Positions 1 to 9,004 are shown, numbered from the stretch's first letter. The stretch: DNA of 64,000 nucleotides from Bacteroidota bacterium (GCA_947448725.1 CANFOM010000008.1:20634-84633), one strand, 5' to 3'. The notes: generated from the letters alone by a model not told the origin. A program made the numbers and translations.

Positions 1-1147
1 CGGCGATGCATGGTTTTACATAGCAACCACTTTCAAATCCTGCCCCTTCTAAAACGCCACCTTCTACAATAAACTTGCCGCCTTCTTTTTTGCAAGCGGC
101 TATAGCATCTAAATACATTTTTACTGCAGTGGTATCAATCAATGGGCCCATATGAATAGCAGCATCCAATGGGTTACCTATTTTTATTTGTTGATAGGCT
201 TTCACTAATTTAGCAACGAATGTGTCATATATTTTTTCATGAATAATTAATCGACGAGTGCTGGTACATCTTTGTCCTGCGGTACCTACTGCTCCAAAAA
301 CAGCACCTACTAGTGACATATCTAAATCGGCGTGTTCCGAAATAATGATCGCATTGTTTCCGCCTAATTCCAATATGGTTTTACCTAATCTTGCAGCTAC
401 AGCTTGGTTTAATTCTTTTCCCATTCTGGTAGATCCTGTGGCAGAGACCAAAGGAATTCTGATATCATGACTCATCCATTCACCCACTTCTCTACCACCT
501 TGAATTAAATTATTAACGCCTTCTGGTACTTGATTGGCTTTAAAAACTTTAGCCACAATATGTTGAATGGCATTGCCACACAAAGGTGTTTTTTCACTGG
601 GCTTCCATACCGTCACATTGCCGCATACCCATGCTAAAGCAGCGTTCCAACTCCATACTGCTACAGGAAAATTAAAGGCAGATACAATACCTACAATGCC
701 CAAAGGATGCCATTGCTCATACATTCGGTGCAATGGACGTTCGCTGTGCATGGTTAATCCATACAATTGTCTCGATAAGCCCACTGCAAAATCACAGATG
801 TCTATCATTTCTTGTACTTCTCCTAAACCTTCTTGTAAACTTTTTCCCATTTCATAACTTACCAATTGACCTAATGCTTGCTTGTCATTTCTTAATGCAT
901 CTCCTAATTGTCGAACTACTTCTCCTCTTTTTGGTGCAGGCCATTTTCTCCATTCTTGAAAGGCAGATTGCGCGGTGGTAATTATATTTTCGTAAGCTTG
1001 TTGGTCGGTGCTAATAACGGCTCCAATTTCTTGATTGTCTACTGGCGAGTAGGAACTTATTTTTTGCCCATTACTTTTTTGCCAAATAGTTCCAGTGGAA
1101 CTTCCTTCGTTTTCTTTTTGTATTTGTAAGGGTTGTAAAAATTGCAT
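1..1147 (-). CDS. Aldehyde dehydrogenase, ALDH7/antiquitin type (C-terminus cut by window edge)
   Basis: NAD-dependent aldehyde dehydrogenase, best matched to antiquitin (alpha-aminoadipic semialdehyde / piperideine-6-carboxylate dehydrogenase), which oxidises the semialdehyde formed in lysine breakdown. 382 codons are visible from an ATG. The ALDH7-like string MIDICDFAVGLSRQLYG, the substrate-region SAFNFPVAVWSWN, the cofactor-site ELGGNNA and the catalytic cysteine in GTAGQRCTSTRRL are all present, in the right order. The last ~120 residues, including the C-terminal oligomerisation part, lie beyond the left edge. It is downstream of rfaE2 with a 65-base gap on the same strand. No other lysine-degradation gene is visible nearby, so the physiological substrate is inferred from subfamily only. 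Confidence 0.9.
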   Translation of the reverse strand, partial: MQFLQPLQIQKENEGSSTGTIWQKSNGQKISSYSPVDNQEIGAVISTDQQAYENIITTAQSAFQEWRKWPAPKRGEVVRQLGDALRNDKQALGQLVSYEMGKSLQEGLGEVQEMIDICDFAVGLSRQLYGLTMHSERPLHRMYEQWHPLGIVGIVSAFNFPVAVWSWNAALAWVCGNVTVWKPSEKTPLCGNAIQHIVAKVFKANQVPEGVNNLIQGGREVGEWMSHDIRIPLVSATGSTRMGKELNQAVAARLGKTILELGGNNAIIISEHADLDMSLVGAVFGAVGTAGQRCTSTRRLIIHEKIYDTFVAKLVKAYQQIKIGNPLDAAIHMGPLIDTTAVKMYLDAIAACKKEGGKFIVEGGVLEGAGFESGCYVKPCIA

Positions 1148-1212
1148 TATATTAATATTTTTAAAATGAAAGGGGTATAATCAATGCTGAACTACCTAAA
1201 AAGCTAGCTCCA

Positions 1213-1701
1213 TTATTTTTTTATTTTTTCAATCAATTGTGTGGTAGAGAAACCTTCTACGATTGGGTTGATAATTACTTTTCCCCCATGAGCAATCACT
1301 TCTTTGGCACCCACAATTTGTTCAATCGTATAATCGCCTCCTTTGACCATGACATCAGGTAAAAGTGCTTTTATTAAATCCAGTGGTGTATCTTCTTCAA
1401 AAATAATGACCATATCTACCACTAGTAAATTAGCTAATACAATGGCCCTGCTTTGGGTGTTGTTAATGGGTCTGGTGGGGCCTTTAAGCCTTTGAACACT
1501 TTGATCGCTGTTTATTCCAACCACTAAAAAGTCGGCTTCTTGTGCAGCTTGTGCCAATGAAAATAAATGACCTGGATGTAAAATATCAAAACAGCCATTC
1601 GTAAATGAAAAAGTTTTTCCAGTTACTTTCCAAGCATTGATTTGCGTTTTTGCTTCCTCTATCGTTTTAATTTTTTGTTCTATCAATGCTACTGCTCGCA
1701 T
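1213..1701 (-). CDS. rfaE2: D-glycero-beta-D-manno-heptose 1-phosphate adenylyltransferase (RfaE2/HldE C-domain type)
   Basis: Cytoplasmic nucleotidyltransferase that activates heptose 1-phosphate with ATP to ADP-heptose for LPS inner core. At 162 residues it matches the stand-alone adenylyltransferase domain (the kinase half is absent here and must be elsewhere). The cytidylyltransferase-fold signature TNGCFDILHPGHL is at about residues 34-46, with the HxGH nucleotide-binding histidines, and VVGINSDQSVQRLKG follows as in RfaE domain II. The ATG start leaves one base between this gene and the end of the upstream membrane protein, so the two are almost certainly co-transcribed. Glycerol-3-phosphate cytidylyltransferase is the main alternative, but the SDQSVQRLKGPTRPI stretch favours RfaE2. 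Confidence 0.9.
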   Translation of the reverse strand: MRAVALIEQKIKTIEEAKTQINAWKVTGKTFSFTNGCFDILHPGHLFSLAQAAQEADFLVVGINSDQSVQRLKGPTRPINNTQSRAIVLANLLVVDMVIIFEEDTPLDLIKALLPDVMVKGGDYTIEQIVGAKEVIAHGGKVIINPIVEGFSTTQLIEKIKK

Positions 1702-1702
1702 A

Positions 1703-2686
1703 TTATTTAGTTTGTTTATTTATGATAGGGAGTATTATTAAACTAAGACCACCCAAAACGATCACTATTAAAAACTGAGAAAACCATTGAAGGGTTCCAT
1801 TGGCGAGTCCTAGGGTATAATCAATTCCATTGAGCTCAAGTACTTTTGCCATAAAATAAGCGTAAGCTCCAATTCCTCCTGGTGTAATGATCATGCCAAT
1901 GCTAGCATAGGCCAAACAACTAATAGCAGTTGCAAATGAACTTTCGGTGCCTTCTGTGCCATACAAGCCTATATAGGTAGCAAACAAATATAAAAACCAA
2001 ATACCGAATGAATAAAGGAAAAATAAATTGTGTTTTTTTAATTTAGTGGCACTCATAATTCCAGCCCATACACCCCAAAATATATTTTTTATACTTGCTA
2101 CGACCTTGGTTAATTTATTTTTAAAAGCGAAAAACAAAACAATCACTACAACAATTGCTCCTGCCATAATTTCAAGAATGAGTTGTGTGTGATTTGGAGC
2201 GCCGCTTGCTGCTACTGGTGCTGTACGTAATTGATTCCATCCAGTTTGAATAACACTAAATTGTAAGGTTAGGGCTAGTAAAAAAATAAGCCCTAAGCAA
2301 AAAACATCAAAGGCGCGTTCCGCTACTATGGTACCTACTATTTTATCGGCGGGTACTTTTTCGTATTTTGAAAGAAGGGTACACTTTAATACCTCGCCTA
2401 AACGAGGAATTGCCAAATTGGCCAAATAACCTATGAGCACTGCTAAATAGGTATTCATTATACCTGGCTTATAGCCTAATGGCTCCATAATTAAACGCCA
2501 TCTTAAAGCACGTAGTAAATGGGAGAGGCCCAATAAAAAAAATACAGGAATAATGATCCAAAAACGGGAATGTTGTAAGGATAGCTTGAACTTATCCCAT
2601 TCTTGAGGTGGAATTTGATGTAAACTCCACCAAATCAACAATATGCCTATTAAAAAAAAGAAGGCTATTTTTAGAAGTTTACCCAT
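1703..2686 (-). CDS. YbhN/UPF0104-type membrane protein (lysylphosphatidylglycerol synthase transmembrane-region family)
   Basis: Integral inner-membrane protein of 327 residues with about eight hydrophobic segments, opening with an N-terminal helix (FFFLIGILLIWWSLHQIP) and containing the family-typical LRALRWRLIMEPLG and PRLGEVLKCTLLSKYEKVP stretches. Proteins of this family resemble the flippase half of MprF but lack the aminoacyl-transferase domain; their exact cargo is generally unknown. It ends one base before the rfaE2 start, so a role in envelope glycolipid or LPS biology is a reasonable inference from context, not from sequence. No TAnnTTTG element was found upstream. Confidence 0.85.
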   Translation of the reverse strand: MGKLLKIAFFFLIGILLIWWSLHQIPPQEWDKFKLSLQHSRFWIIIPVFFLLGLSHLLRALRWRLIMEPLGYKPGIMNTYLAVLIGYLANLAIPRLGEVLKCTLLSKYEKVPADKIVGTIVAERAFDVFCLGLIFLLALTLQFSVIQTGWNQLRTAPVAASGAPNHTQLILEIMAGAIVVVIVLFFAFKNKLTKVVASIKNIFWGVWAGIMSATKLKKHNLFFLYSFGIWFLYLFATYIGLYGTEGTESSFATAISCLAYASIGMIITPGGIGAYAYFMAKVLELNGIDYTLGLANGTLQWFSQFLIVIVLGGLSLIILPIINKQTK

Positions 2687-2799
2687 TATTAAAGATTTAA
2701 TTCAATACTCTGCAATTTACAACCAAATGTCTATAAACGAGGGTAGAAGGGCTTATTTATTCCCCTTTTTTGTCGTTTCTTAAAGTGCTTAGTATTACG

Positions 2800-2807
2800 T
2801 ACCTTTG
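2800..2807 (+). promoter_or_regulatory. Bacteroidota -7 element (TACCTTTG) for the GT5-like gene
   Basis: TAnnTTTG match 37 bases before the ATG at 2845. It lies inside the longer reading frame that opens with TTG at 2770, so a transcript from here could not use that TTG; this decides the start in favour of 2845. No good -33 TTTG at the usual 19-base spacing. Confidence 0.55.
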
Positions 2808-2844
2808 CACACTCAAAGTTTCTACTGAGTTAAACCCAAACGGA

Positions 2845-3663
2845 ATGTCTGAAAAAAAACGAATCTTATTCATCGCCACCGAGATGTCACCTTATTTAGA
2901 GTTGACAGAATTCGCTGAGGTCATTAATAAGCTCGCTATAAAAAGCAATGACAGTGGTCTAGAAGTACGCTGTATTATGCCTAGGTTTGGTGTAATTAAT
3001 GAAAGAAGGCATCGCCTACACGAAGTGGTTCGTCTTTCTGGTATCAATGTTCAATTGGATGGGGATGATTATCCTTTACAAATTAAGGTAGCCTCTTTGC
3101 CTAATGCCCGTTTGCAGGTTTATTTTTTAGAAAATGAGGACTTTTTCAAAAGAAAACACTTGTTTCATGACGAAAATGAGAAATGGTTTGAGGACAATGC
3201 CTTAAGAACCATCTTCTTCTGCCGAGGTGCTTTGGAAACTGTTAAGAAATTTGGATGGCCTCCAGATATTATTCATTGTAGCGGATGGATGACTGGCTTG
3301 ATTCCGGCCTACATTAAAACGGCATTTAAAAAGGAGCCTGTTTTCTCAAATGCCAAAACAATTTTTACTATAGGTCAAAATACTTTTGAAGAAAAATTCA
3401 ATAAAGATTTTTTAACTAAAGCGCTTATCAACACGAATATTAAGGATAAAGATTTAGAACCTTTTAAGGATTTAAATAATACTTCTTTATTTAGAGGAGG
3501 GGCAACTTACGCAGATGCCATTTCCTTTGGTTCTGATCTTATAGATAAAAAGCTAGTGTCTGAATTTTCGACTGTTAAAGGCAAAAAAGTAATTCCTTTC
3601 AATGGATGGGATTCCGATTTAACAGAGTATTTAGATTTATACAACGAACTTGCAGGCAAATAA
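2845..3663 (+). CDS. GT5 glycogen/starch synthase N-terminal-domain-only protein, active-site loop lost
   Basis: 272-residue protein aligned in my reading with the N-terminal Rossmann domain of GT5 glycogen synthases (opening ILFIATEMSPY, then a GWPPDIIHCSGWMTGLIPAY stretch equivalent to PDIVHCHDHQAGL in the full-length GlgA at 34148). The family's ADP-glucose loop KxGGLxDV is replaced by ELTEFAEV, and the whole C-terminal GT-B domain that carries most of the nucleotide-sugar site is absent. A glucosyltransferase activity is therefore unlikely; a binding or regulatory role is inferred. Short GT5-like proteins of this kind are common in Bacteroidota. Start at ATG 2845 is supported by the -7 element inside the longer frame. 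18 bases downstream lies a DUF4270 lipoprotein gene, probably the same operon. Confidence 0.8.
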   Translation: MSEKKRILFIATEMSPYLELTEFAEVINKLAIKSNDSGLEVRCIMPRFGVINERRHRLHEVVRLSGINVQLDGDDYPLQIKVASLPNARLQVYFLENEDFFKRKHLFHDENEKWFEDNALRTIFFCRGALETVKKFGWPPDIIHCSGWMTGLIPAYIKTAFKKEPVFSNAKTIFTIGQNTFEEKFNKDFLTKALINTNIKDKDLEPFKDLNNTSLFRGGATYADAISFGSDLIDKKLVSEFSTVKGKKVIPFNGWDSDLTEYLDLYNELAGK

Positions 3664-3681
3664 AGTCAAATTAATTCATTC

Positions 3682-5172
3682 ATGGCATCGAATAACATAG
3701 TTAGAAATATTCTTATAGCTACTTTTTCCACTCTTCTTTTTTCGGCCTGTACTAAAGTTGGTACAACCGAAATGGGACTTGGTCTTTTATCCCCTTTAGA
3801 TTATTTTAATACAAAAGATACTAGTTTAGATGTCATTACTACCACAGTTGATTATCCTGACACTTTAAGAATATACGGATCTGATTACCATGTTGTAGGT
3901 AATATCACCGACGATGCTTTATTTGGTACAACCAAGGCGACCATGTATTTTCAATTAGTACCCAGTAGTTTTCCTTTTTATATTCCAGGCAATCGAGATA
4001 GTTTAGAAGTAGATTCGGCAGTTTTAATTTTATCCTATAAAGGTTTTTATGGTGATTCAACAAAACCTGTAGTATTGAACGTAAGAAGAGTTGATGACAA
4101 TACACCCTTAATTTTTGACACCACTCGATATGCAAATAATTATCCCGAATTGTATAATATACAAGCTAGTAGTGCATTAGCAGCCCCTTTTTCTTTAGAT
4201 TTTACACATGTTAGAGACTCCGTCAATAATAAATTTGAAGCAGCTGCCAATCAAATTAGAATTCCTTTGTTCTCCTCCATTGCAAGAATGTTTATTAGAA
4301 ATTATGATTCTAACAATGCTTACCGTTCTGATACTACTTTTAGTGCTAGTTTCCCCGGGATTGCTTTATCTACAGATCCTTCTTCTAATAAAAATGTATT
4401 GGTTCAAATAAGTTTAAATGATACCAATACCAAGTTGGCGTTGTATTATAAAAGTACTTCCAATACAAGTTCCACCTATGAAAGAGACACGGCAGTAGCT
4501 TACTTTAAATTTAGCATGTACAATAATGGACATGCCAATTTTATTAAGAGAAATACCACCGGGTCGGAATTAACTAGACACTTAAAAAATAAAATAAGTG
4601 ATTCTTTAGTTTATATTCAAACTAGTCCAGGCACCATGGTAAAAGTTAAAATTCCAGGTTTAAAATCTTTTAAGAATAAAATCATACATCGTGCAGAATT
4701 AATTGCGGAGCAAGTTCCAACAGAACCAGGGGCTAATGTAATTGAGCCGTATTTACTACCTCCTCAATATTTATTCTTAGGTACTTATGATTCTACCATA
4801 CAAAGAATAAGAAGCGTGCCGAATGATTTTACTGGAACCACTGATGCTGCCGGCATGAGTCGATTTGGTGGGCAACTTAAATATCAAACCCTTAATGGGG
4901 TTCCTAATGTGGCTACTTATAATTTTAGTATTAGTAGGTATGTTCAAGGGGTTATTTCTAGGTCTGATTCTGTTTTTGATTTTAGAATATTGGCTCCAGT
5001 GAACGATTCTATTCAATATGTATATCCACGTCCTCAAAATACGCAACCTGCTGCTACTAACTTTTTATCAAGTTCAATGGGAAATCAACCTGCCATTGGT
5101 AGGGTGAGATTAGGGGGAGGTACCCATTCTAAGCATAGAATGAGACTTCATATTTATTATTCCGATTTATAG
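3682..5172 (+). CDS. DUF4270 domain lipoprotein
   Basis: 496-residue predicted lipoprotein. An N-terminal hydrophobic segment ends in a lipobox (LLFSAC, Cys at residue 23), giving a lipid-anchored mature protein in the periplasm or outer membrane. The rest is beta-rich and hydroxyl-rich, with the DUF4270 hallmarks: an early LDVITTTVDYPDTLRIYG strand pair, a conserved VGNITDDALFGTTKA segment, and a C-terminal RVRLGGGTHSKHRMRLHIYYS ending. The family is specific to Bacteroidota and has no assigned biochemical role; its pairing with the GT5-like gene just upstream hints at envelope or polysaccharide function, which is inference. It follows that gene by 18 bases. Confidence 0.85.
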   Translation: MASNNIVRNILIATFSTLLFSACTKVGTTEMGLGLLSPLDYFNTKDTSLDVITTTVDYPDTLRIYGSDYHVVGNITDDALFGTTKATMYFQLVPSSFPFYIPGNRDSLEVDSAVLILSYKGFYGDSTKPVVLNVRRVDDNTPLIFDTTRYANNYPELYNIQASSALAAPFSLDFTHVRDSVNNKFEAAANQIRIPLFSSIARMFIRNYDSNNAYRSDTTFSASFPGIALSTDPSSNKNVLVQISLNDTNTKLALYYKSTSNTSSTYERDTAVAYFKFSMYNNGHANFIKRNTTGSELTRHLKNKISDSLVYIQTSPGTMVKVKIPGLKSFKNKIIHRAELIAEQVPTEPGANVIEPYLLPPQYLFLGTYDSTIQRIRSVPNDFTGTTDAAGMSRFGGQLKYQTLNGVPNVATYNFSISRYVQGVISRSDSVFDFRILAPVNDSIQYVYPRPQNTQPAATNFLSSSMGNQPAIGRVRLGGGTHSKHRMRLHIYYSDL

Positions 5173-5202
5173 TCAGTTTTTCATTCAAATTGTTTTTATT
5201 AA

Positions 5203-5210
5203 TATATTTG
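5203..5210 (+). promoter_or_regulatory. Bacteroidota -7 element (TATATTTG) for metK
   Basis: TAnnTTTG match followed by C, 27 bases before the metK ATG, giving an expected leader of about 20 bases. No clear -33 element. The leader is far too short to hold a SAM riboswitch. Confidence 0.6.
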
Positions 5211-5237
5211 CACTTTACAAACTCTAAATAAAAGATA

Positions 5238-6491
5238 ATGCCTTATTTATTTACTTCAGAAAGCGTTTCCGAAGGACATCCAGACAAATTAGCCGATCAG
5301 ATTTCTGACGCCTTAATTGATAACTTTTTAGCCTTTGATCCGCAATCAAAAGTGGCTTGTGAAACATTGGTAACTACTGGACAAGTAGTATTAGCTGGTG
5401 AAGTAAAATCTAAAGCTTATTTAGATGTACAAACTATTGCACGTAATGTAATTAAGAAGATAGGTTATACAAAAAGCGAATATATGTTTGAAGCGGATAG
5501 CTGCGGAATTTTATCAGCTATCCACGAACAATCTGCCGATATTAACCAAGGGGTGGATAGAAAGAAAAAAGAAGAGCAAGGTGCTGGTGACCAAGGTATG
5601 ATGTTTGGTTATGCTACCAACGAGACTGAAGATTATATGCCTTTGGCTTTGGACTTAGCGCATAAAATTTTAATTGAATTAGCTGCCTTAAGAAGAGAGA
5701 ACAAAGCGATTAAATATTTACGTCCTGATGCAAAATCTCAAGTTACATTAGAGTACAACGACAAAAACGAACCCGTAAGAATTGACGCGATTGTAGTTTC
5801 TACACAACACGATGATTTTGATGCAGAAGCTAAAATGTTAGCTAAGATTAAAAAAGACATCGTTGAAATTTTAATTCCAAGAGTTAAAGCAAAATATAAG
5901 AAATACGCTAAGTTGTTTAACAACGATATTAAGTACCATATTAACCCAACGGGTAAGTTTGTAATTGGTGGACCACATGGTGACACTGGTTTAACAGGCC
6001 GTAAAATTATAGTAGATACTTACGGTGGTAAAGGAGCTCATGGTGGTGGGGCATTCTCTGGTAAAGATCCAAGTAAGGTAGATCGTTCTGCTGCTTATGC
6101 AACTCGTCATATAGCTAAGAACTTAGTAGCTGCTGGTGTAGCTTCTGAAGTATTGGTTCAAGTTTCTTACGCCATTGGGGTAGCTAAACCAACCTCCATT
6201 AACGTAAACACTTATGGCACTGCGAAAGTAAAATTAACCGATGGTCAAATTGGTAAATTAGTAGAAAGCGTTTTTGATATGCGTCCTTACTTTATCGAGC
6301 AACGTTTAAAGTTAAGAACTCCAATGTACAGTGAAACTGCTGCCTACGGACATATGGGTCGTAAGAACGAAGTAGTTACTAAAACATTTACTACTCCTGA
6401 TGGTAAATCTAAAACCATGAAAGTGGAATTATTTACTTGGGAAAAATTAGATTATGTAGCCAAAGTGAAAAAAGCTTTCGGTTTAAAATAA
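5238..6491 (+). CDS. metK: S-adenosylmethionine synthetase
   Basis: Makes S-adenosylmethionine from methionine and ATP in the cytoplasm. 417 residues, somewhat longer than the ~384 of E. coli MetK because of an insertion after the central domain, as usual in Bacteroidota. Visible signatures: GHPDK at residues 13-17 (ATP site), [12 protein letters not shown] at 115-126, [13 protein letters not shown] around 244-256, and the glycine-rich phosphate loop GGGAFSGKD at 269-277. Preceded by its own TATATTTG element and followed by a strong hairpin terminator, so it is most likely a single-gene transcript. The identification is unambiguous. Confidence 0.98.
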   Translation: MPYLFTSESVSEGHPDKLADQISDALIDNFLAFDPQSKVACETLVTTGQVVLAGEVKSKAYLDVQTIARNVIKKIGYTKSEYMFEADSCGILSAIHEQSADINQGVDRKKKEEQGAGDQGMMFGYATNETEDYMPLALDLAHKILIELAALRRENKAIKYLRPDAKSQVTLEYNDKNEPVRIDAIVVSTQHDDFDAEAKMLAKIKKDIVEILIPRVKAKYKKYAKLFNNDIKYHINPTGKFVIGGPHGDTGLTGRKIIVDTYGGKGAHGGGAFSGKDPSKVDRSAAYATRHIAKNLVAAGVASEVLVQVSYAIGVAKPTSINVNTYGTAKVKLTDGQIGKLVESVFDMRPYFIEQRLKLRTPMYSETAAYGHMGRKNEVVTKTFTTPDGKSKTMKVELFTWEKLDYVAKVKKAFGLK

Positions 6492-6507
6492 AATATTTCA
6501 AATAATT

Positions 6508-6540
6508 AAATCCCTCTCGAATGCTCGGGGGGGATTTTTA
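6508..6540 (+). terminator. Intrinsic terminator after metK
   Basis: Stem of ten pairs (6511-6520 with 6525-6534, including two T-G pairs) extended by three A-T pairs, loop ATGC, then a T-run. It lies 17 bases after the metK stop and ends just before the NUDIX gene. Confidence 0.85.
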
Positions 6541-6563
6541 GTTTATTGCTAAATAAAAATAAA

Positions 6564-7124
6564 ATGGAACAGGAACAAAATCCTTGGAAAACCATCAGCG
6601 GCAAAATAGTTTATGATAATCCCTGGATCAATTTAACGGAGTATCAAGTGATGACTCCTGCCAATACTCCTGGCATTTATGGAAAAATTCATTTTAAAAA
6701 TATTGCCGTTGGTATTATAGCGCTGGATGAACAAGGCAATACTTATTTAGTAGGCCAATACCGATTTCCATTAAATGAATACAGTTGGGAAATTCCCGAA
6801 GGAGGCTGTCCGGAAGGGACAGACATTTTAACTTCCGCAAAAAGAGAATTGAAAGAGGAAACTGGGTTTGAAGCAAATCAATGGACTGAATTATTGCGCA
6901 TGTATTTATCAAATTCTGTTTCGGATGAATATGTAGTGGTATTTATTGCTCAGGATTTAGTGGCAGGAGAAGCCGAGCCAGAGGACACTGAAAAATTGGC
7001 CATTAAAAAATTACCTTTCGCAACAGCATTGGAATGGGTGATGGAAGGGAAAATTACCGATTCCATCACAGTTGCTGCTATATTGAAATGGCAATTGATT
7101 CAATCAAAAATGCTCTTAAAGTAA
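6564..7124 (+). CDS. NUDIX hydrolase, ADP-ribose pyrophosphatase-like
   Basis: 186-residue cytoplasmic nucleoside-diphosphate-linked hydrolase. The NUDIX box is EGGCPEGTDILTSAKRELKEETGF: the metal-binding RELKEETG core is intact, while the first conserved glutamate of the classical GX5EX7REUXEEXGU pattern is a threonine next to other acidic residues. That variant and the preceding QYRFPLNEYSWEIPEGG resemble ADP-sugar pyrophosphatases. The ATG at 6564 is preferred over an in-frame TTG 18 bases earlier that sits against the metK terminator. Substrate not determinable; ADP-ribose or ADP-glucose are the usual candidates, and the latter would be of interest given the glycogen operon elsewhere in the window. 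Confidence 0.85.
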   Translation: MEQEQNPWKTISGKIVYDNPWINLTEYQVMTPANTPGIYGKIHFKNIAVGIIALDEQGNTYLVGQYRFPLNEYSWEIPEGGCPEGTDILTSAKRELKEETGFEANQWTELLRMYLSNSVSDEYVVVFIAQDLVAGEAEPEDTEKLAIKKLPFATALEWVMEGKITDSITVAAILKWQLIQSKMLLK

Positions 7125-7144
7125 AAGGAGTAAGCTAAATCGAC

Positions 7145-7152
7145 TAACTTTG
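7145..7152 (+). promoter_or_regulatory. Bacteroidota -7 element (TAACTTTG) abutting the rlmB start
   Basis: Exact TAnnTTTG match whose last base is only six bases before the rlmB ATG at 7159. With the usual few-base distance from this element to the transcription start, the mRNA would begin at or next to the AUG. No -33 match at 19 bases. Confidence 0.45.
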
Positions 7153-7158
7153 AAACCT

Positions 7159-7980
7159 ATGGAGGAAAGACAATCAAAATCGGGCAGACCTTATAAACCT
7201 AGACCTAGATTCAATTCGGAGCGTTCTGTTGCTACCGAACGAAAATTCATTATTGGTCGTCAGCCTTTAATTGAAGCTTTTGACTCAGATACCAATATTG
7301 AAAAAATATTAATCCAAAAAAATGTACAAGGGGAGGGCTTGAATGAAATCAAACAAGCTGCTCGCGAAAAAAATATTCCTGTTCAATTGGTGCCCATTGA
7401 AAAATTAAACGGTTTAAGTAAAGCCAATCATCAAGGGGTATTGGCTTTTATTTCTAAAGTAAAATATTTAGAATTACAGGAAGTCATTGACTTTGTGGTA
7501 GCAAAAGGGGAGACCCCATTATTTTTAATGTTGGATGGAGTGACCGATGTAAGAAATATTGGTGCCATTGGACGTAGCATACATTGCTGCGGTGCACAAG
7601 CTTTAATTATTCCAGATAAAGGGGTAGGCGCTTTAAATGAAGAAGCATTTAAAAGTAGCGCTGGCGCTTTAGAACATATTCACATTGTAAGAGTTGCTAG
7701 TCTTTTAAAAGCGGTAGATTTATTGCATTTGAATGGCATACAAGTTTTTACTAGTGAAATGCGCGCCGAAAAAAATATTCATGAATTAGATCTTTGTTTG
7801 CCAGCATGTATTATTATGGGAGATGAAGGAAGAGGCGTGCAACCTTATTTAGCAAAAGCGGCAGATTATTTTTTCAAAATACCCATGGCAACTAATTTTG
7901 ATTCTTTTAATGTGTCAGTAGCTGCAGGGATCATATTATATGAATCAATGAAACAAAGAATGTTTCCTGTAAGTAAATAA
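7159..7980 (+). CDS. rlmB: 23S rRNA 2'-O-methyltransferase, TrmH/SpoU family (RlmB-like)
   Basis: 273-residue SPOUT methyltransferase that should methylate a ribose 2'-OH in 23S rRNA (Gm2251 in E. coli) using SAM. Order: basic N-terminal tail rich in R and K, an L30-like RNA substrate-binding domain starting at FIIGRQPLIEAF, then the knotted SPOUT domain with the three family motifs: DVRNIGAIGRS, IIMGDEGRGV and FNVSVAAGIILYESM. The ATG at 7159 is chosen over an in-frame TTG at 7150, which lies inside the -7 element. GSCFA, the acylase and a small membrane gene follow with 13-32 base gaps, perhaps one transcription unit. A tRNA methyltransferase role is possible, but RlmB fits better. Confidence 0.9.
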   Translation: MEERQSKSGRPYKPRPRFNSERSVATERKFIIGRQPLIEAFDSDTNIEKILIQKNVQGEGLNEIKQAAREKNIPVQLVPIEKLNGLSKANHQGVLAFISKVKYLELQEVIDFVVAKGETPLFLMLDGVTDVRNIGAIGRSIHCCGAQALIIPDKGVGALNEEAFKSSAGALEHIHIVRVASLLKAVDLLHLNGIQVFTSEMRAEKNIHELDLCLPACIIMGDEGRGVQPYLAKAADYFFKIPMATNFDSFNVSVAAGIILYESMKQRMFPVSK

Positions 7981-7993
7981 ACGGAGGCCCCTT

Positions 7994-9004
7994 ATGAGCC
8001 AATTAAAATTCAAATTAACGCTTGCAGCTAAAAAATCTCCTTATCCAATGGGCTATCGGGATAAAACCTTTTTGATTGGATCATGTTTTTCGGAAAATAT
8101 TAGAGCTAAATTAAATACGCACTTATTTAATGTTTTAGAAAATCCTCATGGCATTTTATTTAATCCCATAAGTGTAGCGAATTCATTAATCGATTGTATC
8201 CAAAATAAATCCTATCAAGAAGCTGATTTATTTTTACTCAATGATGTTTGGAATAGCTGGCATCACCATAGTCGATTTTCGGGAGTGACCATTAAAGAAT
8301 CCTTGGAAATGATCAATAGTTCCATTCATAATGGGCATCAATTTTTAAAAACTGCCGATCATATAGTTATTACATTGGGTTCTGCCTGGGTATATCAATT
8401 AAACAATCAAGCTTCTTTTACAGTAGGTCAAGTAGTGGCCAATAACCACAAAGCGCCAGCCAATTGGTTTGATAAGAGATTGATGCAGCCCAATGAACTT
8501 ATTAAGTTATTAAATGATTTAGTAAAACAATTACTTTCCTTCAATCCTCATTTGCATATTGTATTTACCATAAGCCCTGTGCGCCATTTAAGGGAAGGGT
8601 TAGTGGAAAACAATCGGAGCAAAGCGGTTTTAATTCATGCAGTACATGAAGTAGTCAACGAGCTTGAAAATATCGACTATTTCCCCTCCTATGAATTCAT
8701 TATAGATGATTTGAGAGATTACCGTTTTTATTCGGAAGATATGGTTCATCCCAATTATGCAGCTTCAAATTATGTTTGGGAAAAATTAGTTGAAACTTAT
8801 ATGAATGAGGAAACCCAATCCATTATGAAACAGGTGGCCGAATTACAATTGGCCTTGCAGCATAAACCATTTTTTGCAGGGTCTACACAACACCAAGAAT
8901 TTTTACAAAATTGTGTAGCTAAAACCGAACGACTTTTAGGATTACATCCCTATTTACCATTGAATGACCAACTTCAGTTTTTTAAGCAACAAATTGGCAA
9001 ATAA
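7994..9004 (+). CDS. GSCFA family protein
   Basis: 336-residue protein with the family-naming motif near the N-terminus (FLIGSCFSENI, residues ~27-37), here GSCFS rather than GSCFA. The GxCx start, the central ITLGSAWVY and the late DDLRDYRFYSEDMVHPNYAA, with a D/H pair, are what one expects of an SGNH/GDSL-like hydrolase fold; GSCFA proteins belong to that superfamily but their substrate is unknown. No signal peptide. The gene follows rlmB by 13 bases and is preceded by a GGAGG-like stretch at about 7982-7987, one of the few Shine-Dalgarno-like sequences in the window. Confidence 0.85.
   Translation: MSQLKFKLTLAAKKSPYPMGYRDKTFLIGSCFSENIRAKLNTHLFNVLENPHGILFNPISVANSLIDCIQNKSYQEADLFLLNDVWNSWHHHSRFSGVTIKESLEMINSSIHNGHQFLKTADHIVITLGSAWVYQLNNQASFTVGQVVANNHKAPANWFDKRLMQPNELIKLLNDLVKQLLSFNPHLHIVFTISPVRHLREGLVENNRSKAVLIHAVHEVVNELENIDYFPSYEFIIDDLRDYRFYSEDMVHPNYAASNYVWEKLVETYMNEETQSIMKQVAELQLALQHKPFFAGSTQHQEFLQNCVAKTERLLGLHPYLPLNDQLQFFKQQIGK

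Noticed and set aside
1148..1212. Terminator between rfaE2 and the ALDH7 gene
   Set aside because: AGCTAGCT is self-complementary but too short, with no loop, to make a convincing hairpin.
2770..2844. Longer reading frame of the GT5-like gene, starting at TTG 2770
   Set aside because: The -7 element at 2800-2807 lies inside it, and the extra 25 residues have no match to the family's first strand, which begins at KKRILFIATE.
5173..5237. Possible SAM riboswitch ahead of metK
   Set aside because: Only 65 bases are available and they hold a promoter element; no conserved riboswitch-like helices are visible.
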